A stretch of DNA of 64,000 bases, from contig NC_046640.1 of the NCBI RefSeq assembly GCF_900324485.2, positions 15,301,673 through 15,365,672 of the forward strand, given 5' to 3'. A program made the translations under genes and the position numbers. The notes under the pieces were generated by a model that searched no databases, had not been told where the DNA came from, and saw only the letters and a list, made by a program, of their open reading frames with translations. Below are positions 23,327-34,423 of the stretch, piece after piece; the first letter of the stretch is position 1; every line of letters starts with the position of its first letter. This DNA comes from Mastacembelus armatus. Lineage: Eukaryota > Chordata > Actinopteri > Synbranchiformes > Mastacembelidae.

Positions 23327-26167
23327 TTAGCGACTGACAGCACACAACTCATGAGGAGAAGGGGTGAGCGTGAAGCCAACAGCTGGTGTCAGATCCAGTT
23401 CATCCTCCGTGACTCCAGGTGGAGGAGTGAAGCGAAAATGCTGGAGGAGAGAGGTGAAGAAAAGGAAGAGCTCCATCTTTGCCAAACTCTCTCCCAGACA
23501 CACTCTGCGACCTGCAAAGACAAAATGTTGCAAAACTGGATTATGTCTGCACAAATGCTAATTATATCTGCCTAAAAGACTAAAAAATACAACAAAGACT
23601 TTATACCTGCAGAAAAGGGGATGAAAGCATCTCTACGGCAAAATTTACCATCCTTATCAAGGAAGTGAGAAGGGTTGAAAGTGTGTGGGGTCTCCCATTC
23701 GCTCTCATCATAGAGGACAGAAGTAAGAAGAGGAAACACTGTAGTCCCCTGTAGTCAAGACAACAGAACAGCTAAAGTCTCACAATGACACTTGGACAGT
23801 TGGATAAAACCACAAAAACATTTCCCAAATAATCATCTGGAGCAGTACTGACAAAAGTTAACCTTTTTGATAAAGTGGCCCTGAAACATGACATCTCTGC
23901 TGGTTTTGTGAGGAACGGCCATGGGGACAATGTTAGCCAGTCTCTGTGTCTCATGGATGACAGCATCAGTGTAAGGAAGGTTTTTCCGGTCATCTACACG
24001 GATCTGACGGTTTCCGACCACCGTGGTCAGCTCCTCCTGGACCTGGTCTGCAGACACAGAACAAGCAATGAACATTCTTTGTTGATCATTCAAATATTAC
24101 AAAGGTCTTTATTTTTTCGAGAACCTTTATATGTCTGTATCATTTAAATATTGCTTGAACAATTGTTCATCCTGCTCTATAGCACCTCCCTTCCAATTCT
24201 TCAAACTTGACGTGTGACCTACATCTCCACAGCTACATGTGTTCTCATCTGACTCTGTGTGTACAGATGTTCTTACCCTGTATATGTGGATATTTGGCCA
24301 TAAGCAGCAAACCCCATCTCAGTGTAGCTGCTGTGGTATCAGTGCCAGCACCAAACAGGTTGGTCACAGTAAATATCAGATTTTTCTCATTGTAGTGACT
24401 GTCCATGGTACAAGAGTCCTAGGAGGAAGAACACCCGAAGAACATTAGAAATACAGGAAAGCAACATTGCTGATCAACAATGTTCAGATGGAAAATATAA
24501 AACATGACACTTTACCTCATCTTTCTGCTTCCGAGTCAAAAAACAGTCCACCAGCCCCCTGCATATGTGAGCGTTAAGTGTCTCTCTCAGATTATTGATT
24601 AAATCCTTAACATCTCTACTATTCGTTTCAGCATTTCTTAATACCAGCTGCCGGTTTTTTACCCAGCCAACCAGTTGGGGAAACATGTTGTAAACCTGTA
24701 CCACATCAGTAAAAAGAACATTGTTTAATAAAGATGAATGTGCACCAAACAACAAACCATGTAGGCTTTATAAATTAAACATGTACACACTTAACAGGAA
24801 ATTTTAATGTGGTTTTCAAATCCTTAGAATCTCTGTCTGCAATAATATTCCCATTGTTAGTCTTCTTATTAAATAATATTTACCTGGATTGATGCAGACC
24901 CTATAACGCGTATGTTTTCATTGGCTCTTCTCACCATGTTTTGGAATCGGGGGTCAGTGTATTCGAATCTGCTTCCATACACGATAGAAGAGATAATATT
25001 GGATGTAGCGTAATTCAATGGGCGTGTGGTATCAACTGGTTTACCTGCAAAAAGACATGAGAAACTGCATCCAGGAGAAGGTAACTACAGTTGTAAGTTA
25101 GTACACACTGTACATTAAACTGCAATCGTCTACTATTAAAACATCTTTCTATTTGATAACTGGGTGTCCTGATCATAACAGCCCTTGTGAAAGAAATGTG
25201 AGCAGTAATATAAATGTTTAGTTGTTTTCATGTGTTGTATCAACTCTATACCTTCATGCTTTTCAAACATCTGGATCAGATGGATGCATTCCTCTAAGAT
25301 TTTATCCTCAGTTATTCTCTTGCCCATCCCAAAATCTCTGAGGGTGGTGATGGCAAACCGTCTCATCTCTTTCCATGATTCTCCATTGGCAAACAATATT
25401 CCTATATACATCACATGCAAGTTAAAATACATATATACAAGTTCAGTGTGAATATACTCTCCAGACACTATGATGGGTACAAATGGACACAATAAAGTCC
25501 AAAAAGCCAGGAGATCTGAAGCCACTGTACAGTGTATATGATGACAAATTAGCATATACTCATCAAATATATCCAAAAAAGACATTAACAGGTTGCACTA
25601 AAACAAGAAAAAGGTGTAATATTGAACAGTTGAAAACTTCTGTAAAGGAAAGTCATACCATGTTCCTGATGAGTATCATAAAATATTGGCGCGATTTGTC
25701 GATCTCCAAACTCTTCCGCATGGTTGATCAGGGCTTCTTTCACTGCCTTGTATCCACTCAGGACCACCACTTTATTGGGTCCAAAGTAAACCGTAAACAC
25801 AGACCCATACTTCTTGGAAAGCTGAATACATTATAAAAACACAGTCCAGTAGGTCAGATTTAATGTAAAAACATGATCCCAAAATAGGTATAGGTCTAAT
25901 GACATTTAAATAAGATGCAATGAAACAGATTTGTTGGGGATAAGGAGCTAAACTCACCTCACAGAGGGTTTTGTAGGGTCTCTTGAGATCAAGCTGCAAC
26001 AAGTTGCCAATCACAGGCAGAGGTCTGGGTCCTGGAGGCTCATTCCCTGTTTTCTCTGAGGTGAAACTCCTAAAAACAACATAAAGGACAAGCAACGCAG
26101 CAATAGACCCCAACACTGTGGTGGGACTGGAGAAGAGGAATAAAACAAGGTCATCCATAAAAGCCAT
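23327..26167 (-). CDS. cyp2k-like: CYP2K-like cytochrome P450, gene A2 (intact)
   Basis: Nine exons: 25958-26167, 25659-25821, 25252-25401, 24884-25044, 24516-24695, 24277-24418, 23863-24047, 23607-23748 and 23327-23511. Joined length 1518 bases, 505 residues, one more than remembered trout CYP2K1, to which it matches closely ([64 protein letters not shown]). Features in order: signal anchor at about 15-33, proline hinge at 43-50, C-helix WKEMRR, I-helix [29 protein letters not shown]. Exon 7 has the full 185 bases, in contrast to A1. Upstream lie the palindromic element and minisatellite within about 130-1010 bases of the start codon. Probably an expressed ER monooxygenase. Confidence 0.93.
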
Positions 26168-26299
26168 TTTCTCTGTTGGTGTTCTGACAGCAAGTCAATA
26201 TGAAACTTGATCACTGACAGTGGTGTCTCAAGTGTAGACTTACTAATCACATGTTCATCCTCTTTCCGCATGTAAGTTACAGCCTCTCGACGTGTCTTT

Positions 26300-26898
26300 T
26301 ACGGTGGCTGACAACGGCAAACGCGCCGCAACAGCCAAAACACATGCAAAAGAAAAACGCTGCAACAGAAGTGCGCCAGGACTATGGAAAGACTCCGAAC
26401 TGAGGGATGGTATGAACAAAGTTTGGCTAAGTTTTACAGAGGCGACATAAAGGGACGTTTTCCATTTATTTCTCTTTAAACACTTGGTCGTCACGTTTTA
26501 CAGTATTAAAAAAGTATAGTATTGTAAAAGATGATGGCCAAGTGTTTGCCCCCCGTCTCCCATCACTGTATGACACTTTTGATCAAGTAAACAAATGCAG
26601 TAGAACATTTTTAGCACGAGAACAATCATCAGTGGACGCTCATTCTGTTGCAATTCAAAACTATAAGCTGCGTTTCACTGCGCAGCCTCCGAAATGAGAC
26701 GTGACTTATATCACTACGTGTCTCTCTCGCCTCTATAAAAGTTCTTTGTTCATAGCATCCCTCAGTTCGGGGTCCCCCTATGGGCCTGGTGCACTTCCGT
26801 TGTGTTTTCTTTCTTTCAGGTGTTTTCGTTGTTGCAACATTTCTTTATTTGCAGACATTTTCGTTGTTGCAGCGCGTTTGCCCTTGTCGGCCACCGTA
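26300..26898. mobile_element. Palindromic non-autonomous DNA element upstream of A2 (longer copy)
   Basis: Same ends and same GTCTTT flanks (26294-26299, 26899-26904) as the A1 copy, but 599 bases long. The centre carries about 200 extra bases, including AAACACTTGGTCGTCACG and a partly inverted GGCCAAGTGTTT, so the core is itself palindromic. A TATA-like CTATAAAAG lies at about 26733 in the right arm, pointing toward B2. No coding potential. Confidence 0.75.
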
Positions 26899-26957
26899 GT
26901 CTTTACATGCCAAGAATCATCCCTTCTCTACGATGGCCGAGAAAAGCTAAAGACAAC

Positions 26958-27180
26958 ACAAAACATACACAAAGGGGACATGGTGCACCAGCCAAAACAC
27001 ACATAAAGGGGACATGGTGCAACAGCCAAAACACACATAAAGGGGACATGGTGCACCAGCCAAAACACACATAAAGGGGACATGGTGCACCAGCCAAAAC
27101 ACACATAAAGGGTACAAGGTGCACCAGCCGAAACACATGTAAAGGGGAAAAGGTGCAACAGCTAAAACATACGCAAAAGG
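26958..27180. repeat. 34-bp minisatellite, about 6.5 units
   Basis: Same repeat as at 16223-16410 with one more unit. The added units are nearly identical to each other, which shows recent copy-number change. Confidence 0.9.
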
Positions 27181-27766
27181 ACTGTTGGCCTGGCACACTT
27201 CATGTGCAACAACAAAGAAACATGACACATTTTGAAACACTTTGTTCAGGGATTCAAATGTTGGCCAATGTAGGAAGGGTTTCTTGTTTTGTTTTGGGGG
27301 TTTTGTTTCTGTGTTTTTTACTATACATTTATATGTCCAGGGTTTGTTGTCTTATATTCTGTCCATAGCTATCAATAGGTTTGGCTATTTATTGATATCA
27401 TTAAAACTGTTTATTTGGTATTATTTCATACAGTAAATGAATATGTAGCTATTAATAATGTACAATTTATTATTACAAAGAAGTAGGTCTTTAAAGACTG
27501 TACATGATTTCAGTGAAAAAAGAAGATTACATTTCTTTGGTGCACTACAAATAAGAAGTTATATAATGAATCAAAACACTTATCAAAGTGCAAGTAAACG
27601 CGCCAGCATGAGTAAAGGCAAAAATATTTAGGGAATCACGAGTTGTTTTCTAATCAGGCCACCATATCGCTCTCTGATCTGCAGACCAGATTGCAATGAC
27701 CTACTGCACAAGAGACAGGTCTCAACCAGAGAAGCTTATTTTCAGCCACAATAATGGCTCCAATTC
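27181..27766. other. A2-B2 spacer
   Basis: Near-identical copy of the A1-B1 spacer at 16411-16996. Nothing further seen. Confidence 0.5.
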
Positions 27767-29514
27767 TCACTGGCGACTAACAGCACGCAGTTTGTGAGGC
27801 AAAGGAGTGAGGGTGAAACCCACAAGTGGTGTCACATCCAGTTCATCCTCTGAAACTCCAGGTGGAGGAGTGAAACGAAAGCGCTGGAGGAGGGAGGTGA
27901 TGAAGAGGAAGAGCTCCATTCTGGCCAGACTCTCTCCAATACACATCCTGCGACCTGCAAAACACAAACTGGGTCACGTGTGGGCAACAGTGAAATCCAT
28001 GAAGTACACTGCAAAAGTTGTGGAATTTTACTGATCTTGTTTTTTGTGAATTATACACTATTCAACAGCTCAATGTGCAAGATTATTAACCCTTTGACTT
28101 CCACACTAAGAAATACATTTGCAAAACAATATTTATTAGTAAAATTGTGTTGCTGCCTCTTCATTTAGCAACCTCTCAGGTTTTGTTTGTCGGATTCAGA
28201 ATCAGGAAGCAGATATACAAGTCAACCAGCCAGTTGACCTGCCCATTTAGGGTAATTTTGGTCCACCTGCTGGTTTATATAAGACATCACAGAGAGTAGA
28301 ATTTGTTAAAATAACATTTCATTTATTTAACAAATATGTTTCATAACTTTTTAAAATGTTTTTTAAATTGGTTTAAAAACCAATGCAATATATTATCATA
28401 TATCAACCAACAATGCCCAATGTGTGCCTGATACTATGCCCATAAAATGTGTGACAGTCCATTATTCCTGAAAGACAAAAAGAAAGAAACATCATGGTTA
28501 CTATTACATTACTACAGCAAATACAAGAATACAACAGTAATACATCTCTTAACAGATGTTCACAGGAGATTCCTAAATTTACCTGTCTACTTAGCTCTGA
28601 GTGGTTATGTATGAGTCAAACTGCGTATTGCAAACTGAGTATTTCGACATATCATTATCAAAATGTTTACACAATTGTACAGATTCACACAATATAAATA
28701 TTGAAGCTGTATCATGTATATTTTTCTTACCTCAACTTTCACATGTAGTCCTTGTCATTCCTGAGGAGATGTGCAGGATCCAGCCACTTTTGGCTTTTTG
28801 AACAGCTTTCAGACAATAATATTTCACTACAGCAGCGCCACCCACAGGATATAATCGGTGTTACATACAGTGCTCAATGAAGTGAATGAGGATAAACAGC
28901 CCAAGATAGTTTTACAACAATATGGCGGTGAAAAAAAAGGTCAACCACGCGGTTGCAAGGCAAGTCAAAGGGTTAAACTTATTTTAAGTAGATATTTCTT
29001 TTCTTTCTTGGTAAGTTTGTGAATCCAAAAGCGAGTGATTTTACATGCATATCCAGCAAAATAACTTTCAGAACTAATTACTCCTGAAATGAGAAATATA
29101 ATCTGTGTGCTGACTTTAAGAATTATTTACTCAAATTCAGAAGCAAACAAACTGAAGAAGCAGTTATACTCTAGTTTTTAGTTTTGTCTAAATTCATTGC
29201 CTAGAGTAAGTGTTTTTTCACTTGATTTAAGATGTATTTTATTTTATAAGGCCTAATGTTTCCCATTCTCTGTGTCTCGTGGATGACAGCATCAGTGTAC
29301 GGGAGGTTCTTCCTGTCCTCTACTTGGACCTGACGGCTTCCAACCACCCTGTTCAGCTCCTCCTGAACTTTATCTGATTGCACAAAAATAAGAATTTAAT
29401 TTGAAAAACATGTAACTCAGAGTTCGTGTTATCTGAGACGACCATTCTGGCATGTTTTTGGCACCTTGAATATGAGGGTACTTGGCCATGAAAAGTAGAC
29501 ACCACTGAATGGTA

Positions 29515-31124
29515 CAGTGGGTACGGAAAGTATTCAGACCCCTTTAAATTTTTCACTCTTTGTGTCATTGCAGCCATTTGCCAAAATCAAAAAAGTTCAT
29601 TTTATTTCTCATTAATGTACACTCAGCACCCCATCTTGACAGAAAAAAACAGAAATGTAGAAATTTTTGCAAATTTATTAAAAAAGAAAAACTGAAATAT
29701 CACATGGTCATAAGTATTCAGACCCTGTGCTCAGTATTGAGTAGAAGCACCCTTTTGAGCTAGTACAGCCATGAGTCTTCTTGAGAATGATGCATCAAGT
29801 TTTTCACACCTGGATTTGGGGATCCTCTGCCATTCTTCCTTGCAGATCCTCTCCAGTTCTGTCAGGTTGGATGGTGAACGTTGGTGGACAGCCATTTTCA
29901 GGTCTCTCCAGGGATGCTCAATTGGGTTTAGGTCAGGGTTCTGGCTGGGCCAGTCAAGAACGGTCACAGAGTTGTTCTGAAGCCACCTTTGTTATTTTAG
30001 CTGTGTGCTTAGGTTCACTGTCCTGTTGAAAGGTGAACCTTCAGCCCAGTCTGAGGTCCTGAGCACTCTGGAAGAGCTTTTCTTCCAGGATATCTCTGTA
30101 CTTGGCCACATTCATCTTTCCTTCAATTGCAACCAGTCGTCCTGTCCCTGCAGCTGAAAAACACCCCCACAACATGATGCTCCCACCACCATGTTTCACT
30201 GTAGGGATTGTATTGGGCAGGTGATGAGCAGTGCTTGGTTTTCTCCACACATACCGCTTAGAATTAACGCCAAAAAGTTCAATCTTGGTCTCATCAGACC
30301 AGAGAATCTTATTTCTCATAGTCTGGGAGTCCTTCATGTGTTTTTTGGCAAACTCTATGCGGGTTTTCATGCACTGAGGAGATGCTTCCGTCGGGCCACT
30401 CTGCCATAAAGCGCCTGCAGTGATAGTTGACTTTGTGGAACTTTCTCCCATCTCCCTACTGCATCTCTGGAGCTCAGCCACAGTGATCTTTGGGTTCTTC
30501 TTTACCTCTCTCACCAAGGCTCTTCTCCCACAATTGCTCAGTTTGGCTGGACGGCCAGGTCTAGGAAGAGTTCTGGTCATCCCAAACTTTTTCCATTTGA
30601 GGATTATGGAGGCCACTGTGCTCTTAGGAACCTTGAGTGCTGCAGAAATTCTTTTGTAACCTTGGCCAGATCTGTGACTTGCCACAATTCTGTCTCTGAG
30701 CTCCTTGGGCAGTTCCATCGACCTCATGATTCTCATTTGCTCTGACATGCACTGTGAGCTGTAAGGTCTTATATAGACAGGTGTGTGCCTTTCCTAATCA
30801 AGTCCAATCAGTTTAATTAAACACAGCTAGACTCCAATGAAGGAGCAGAACCATCTCAAGGAGAATCAGAAGAAATGGACAGCATGTGAGTTAAATATGA
30901 GTGTCACTGCAAAGGGTCTGAATACTTATGACCATGTGATATTTCAGTTTTTCTTTTTTAATAAATTTGCAAAAATTTCTACATTTCTGTTTTTTTCTGT
31001 CAAGATGGGGTGCTGAGTGTACATTAATGAGAAATAAAATGAACTTTTTTGATTTTGGCAAATGGCTGCAATGACACAAAGAGTGAAAAATTTAAAGGGG
31101 TCTGAATACTTTCCGTACCCACTG
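29515..31124 (-). mobile_element. Tc1-like DNA transposon inside B2 exon 6
   Basis: 1610 bases, flanked by TA duplications (29513-29514, 31125-31126). Ends CAGTGGGTACGGAAAG with terminal inverted repeats of about 211 bases (29515-29725, 30914-31124). The transposase on the minus strand is defective. A 235-codon frame (30041-30748) holds the paired-type HTH (RIVASHRSGQGYKRISAALK, then GRPAKLS), a small deletion around ITAGALWQSG, and the first catalytic aspartate in WSDETKIELFG. It then meets a stop (TGA where CGA is usual), and a frameshift separates the last part (29731-29967), which carries NPDLNPIE with the third acidic residue. Not autonomous as read. The plus-strand flank reconstructs exon 6 exactly when the element and one TA are removed. 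Confidence 0.95.
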
Positions 31125-31554
31125 TAGTTCCTGTGGTGTCAGATCCAGCTGCAATTAAATTCATCACACTGTAGAGCAGGTTGTCATCATGGTAGTGTAA
31201 ATTCTTGATGTCAGACTCCTATTGAATCACACAGAAAACAGATAACACTTAATGAGTGTTTGATCTATTGGTAATTTCAGTCTACATGTGGATTCACTGG
31301 AGTTCAGTACCTTACCTCCAGATTTTGCTTACGGGTCAGGAATGCATCAACAAAGTATCTGCACAACTCAGGGTTCTGAGTCTGCTTCAGATCCTCTATT
31401 ATGCCTATAATTTGCTCTTTGCCGTCCTCCGCAAGCTTCATCAAATACCTCCACTTTTTAATACAAGGGCCCAGCCAAGGAAACAGGTTGTAAATCTGTA
31501 ATAACGCAAAATACAAAACAAACTGTAAAATTCAACATTTGTGAGAGCCATGAA

Positions 31555-31820
31555 CTCACAGCTCACACTAGGCCAGAGACGGGCTGCACCCTGGACAGAT
31601 CACTAGTCTTTTACAGGGTTGACACTAAAAGACAGACAAACACTTCCACCCACAGGTAATTCAGAGTCATCCTAAACCCAATCTGAATGTCTGTAGAGTG
31701 TGGGAGGAAGCCAGAGCACCCAGAGAAAACCCACAAAACATACAAACTCCACACAGAAAATTCCCGGGCTCGAATAGGAATGGAACCTTATTGCTGTGAG
31801 GTGTCAGTGCACAGCATTGA
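31555..31820 (-). repeat. LINE-3'-end-like repeat in B2 intron 4
   Basis: Orthologous copy of the repeat at 19630-19895. Confidence 0.65.
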
Positions 31821-33240
31821 ATGAATTTCTGGTGCTTGTACTTGAATATTATATTAAATGTTTGGCCAAATTGTAAAAATGTATACATTAACTTCATGAA
31901 AGTATTAATTCAGTTTGGCTCTGTAAAATAAAGCTTTACAATTTAATGGACTATCACAGCAGTATATTTAATTTCCTAAGCCATAGGTAAACATGTTCTT
32001 AATATACAGAGGAATGTACATTTTTTTGATATAGTCATGTCCTGTTTACAGTACCAGGATGGATGTTGTTCCAGTCAGATGGATGGACTCCCGGTTTCTT
32101 TTCATCATAGCTTGAAATGCGGGGTCTTGGTATTCAAACCGCTTTCCAAACATGATCACTGATATTATGTTTGAGGCTGCGTAATCAATTATCTTGGCGT
32201 TGCTGAAAGCTTTACCTGGAAGAAACAGAGTTGTGGACATGAGTTTGACAAAAACTACATATGAATTAACAACAAATGTTTTGACCCAGTGTTAGTGTTT
32301 TTATTAAACTAGTGCAGTTATTATCATCAATCAGTAACAAATCCTACAATTAAAGTTTTACATAGATTAGAATGTATTAGACTTCTGTATAATTATTTTA
32401 CCATGTACTGTTTAATTTTGGTAAATTACTCTGCTGTTAAATTTGAATTATTGGCGTTGTACCCATGGGTGCTGATGTGTATATAAATCTGTGTAGTACT
32501 TTATGTTACCTTCTTGTTTTTCAAATTCTTCAATCAGGTAGTGACATTCCTCAATGATTTTCCCTTCACTTAACCTCTTGCCCATCCCAAAATCTCTCAG
32601 TGTCGTTAGAGCAAAGCGCCTCATTTCTTTCCACCTCTCACCGTTGGAAAATAGTATGCCTGGAAACAAAAGTGGTCGACCTGCTTTAATGAGCACAAAA
32701 ACAAATCAAAGAAAACTCCCAAAACATTTTCTTACCAAATTCTTTGCTGAAATCATGAAATACGGGTGTGACCTCTCTGTCTCCAAACTCTTCGGCATGG
32801 TTTACCAGAGCCTGCTTGACGGTCCTGTATCCTGCCAGGACCACCACCTTCTTAAGTCCAAAGTAGACTGTGAACACTGGGCCATATTTTTTGGACAGCT
32901 AAAAACATAGAGGCAGGTAAAAGTGTGAGTCACAGCACCAGATAAAAAATTACTGAAGCACAATGAACATGTTTGTGTATGTAACTTATATACTCAAATA
33001 AAAATCAGTACGTTCCTGTCAGAGCAATAGAAAGACAGACAACACATTTCTCACATCAAAGAGCGAGCTGTCGAGTCTCTTCAAATCCACATGAAGCAGG
33101 TTACCAAGCAGGACAAGAGGTTTGGGACCTGGAGGCTCCCTCCTCTTTTTTTTGGAGCTGAAGTTGGAGTGAAGAAAGAGGAAGACGAGAAGGCACAAGG
33201 TGGCCCAAAATAGGGAGGACTGGAAAAGAACTTCCAACAT

Positions 33241-34216
33241 GATCGTACAGACACCTGACAGCTGCCCTCACTGGGAGTCTGAAGAGCTCTTCACTCAAAT
33301 CAAAGGAACCTGCGAGGCAGCCACAGCTTTCTATTATGTCTTGGTTTCAAATTTGTGCAGATATATGGGAGTTTGCATTTGGGCAGAACTATCAACAGCG
33401 CATTTAAAAGCTTATACTGGTGAACATAGAAACCTGTTCTCCTGCTTTGTCTGCAGGAGGCAAACACAGCACAAAGCTGTTCTGTGGGCTACACTTGACA
33501 AAAACTAAAGCCGCAATCAGAAATAATGTAGCTACAATGCTGATCTTTAAATTTTATTGGCTAAAGACATTTTTCAAGAGACGCCAGACCTTCAGACATA
33601 ACACAACCACCTCTCTCACTCAGGCAATGTTTTCAGGTAAAGTGGAACAGCCATCCTTGTATTTAAAACTTGTCATTTCTAATGTCTATCCAAGATATTC
33701 ACAACAGAATAATAAGAAACATTCATACTCATAACTATTATATTGTTAATATAAAAAATGTTAAGGTTAATATAAAATACAAAGTCTTTGTAACATGACC
33801 TTATCTGATAAAACCATAAAAGTATCTTATGTGTCAGTTGCCTTTAGGCCTACAGTCAAAGTACTACCAGGTCTTAGTCCTGATTAAGCAACCATCTCAT
33901 TTTCATTATTTTCTCAACAAAACATTTCAGAAATTTTATATTTGCCTTGTGTGCAAACAGGAATGTCACAAAAACTGGGCAAGGACTCTCTGCACATCAG
34001 CCTTACCAACTGTATCCACACTCTGAAAGACATTTACACATCTATTGTTAATGTAAGCAGAATGATTACTTTATTTTTTGATAAGTCCTGGATGAACTGG
34101 GCTGCAGTGACTGAACAAACTGCAGCCTATACAAAAACCTAAATAGCCTTCAAGTTAGGAAATGAATGTCAACCACTGCAGCAGTTAATCAGAAATATTT
34201 TGCTTATGAAATCATC
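33241..34216. other. 5' flank of B2 and spacer to A3 (shortened)
   Basis: Matches the B1 flank at 21319-23119 but lacks about 240 bases near 33390 (GGGCAGAACTATCAACAGCGC joins two distant parts) and about 600 bases near 33553. No gene seen. Confidence 0.65.
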
Positions 34217-34326
34217 TTTTCTTTACAATGTAATCACCTGAGTATCCTCTTTTACAACTCAAGTGTCTTGAGATGATTGCATTGTGATTTGGGGCTATAC
34301 AAATACAATTGAATTGACTTGAATTA
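34217..34326 (+). mobile_element. L2 LINE 3' tail at the unit 3 boundary
   Basis: Same ~110-base L2 tail as at 23120-23228, with a few substitutions (GAATTGACTTGAATT). Confidence 0.85.
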
Positions 34327-34423
34327 AGTAGCATTACGTTAGAGAGACAACCTATGAAAATGCAAATACAAAATAATGGTATATAATGAAGGAATAACAT
34401 TGCTGCTCCAGCTCTCTTTCTCA

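Larger units (their letters stand above)
27767..33240 (-). pseudogene. cyp2k-like: CYP2K-like gene B2, broken by a Tc1 insertion and an exon 7-8 deletion
   Basis: Exons 1-5 are whole: 33055-33240, 32736-32898, 32510-32659, 32055-32215 and 31316-31495. Exon 6 is split by a Tc1 element into 31127-31218 and 29465-29514. Only the first ~118 bases of exon 7 remain (about 29256-29373). There the sequence jumps from GGCCTA of intron 8 straight to ATGTTTCCC inside exon 7. Compared with B1 or B3 this removes about 460 bases: the rest of exon 7, intron 7 and all of exon 8. Exon 9 (27767-27954) with the heme loop GRRMCIGES is intact but cannot be joined in frame to a complete P450. Two independent lesions make this a clear pseudogene, though exonic divergence from B3 is tiny. 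Confidence 0.93.

Noticed and set aside
16223-27180. Regular 34-base repeats as a CRISPR-like array
   Set aside because: Units are contiguous with no unique spacers, and the genome is that of a fish; they form an ordinary minisatellite.
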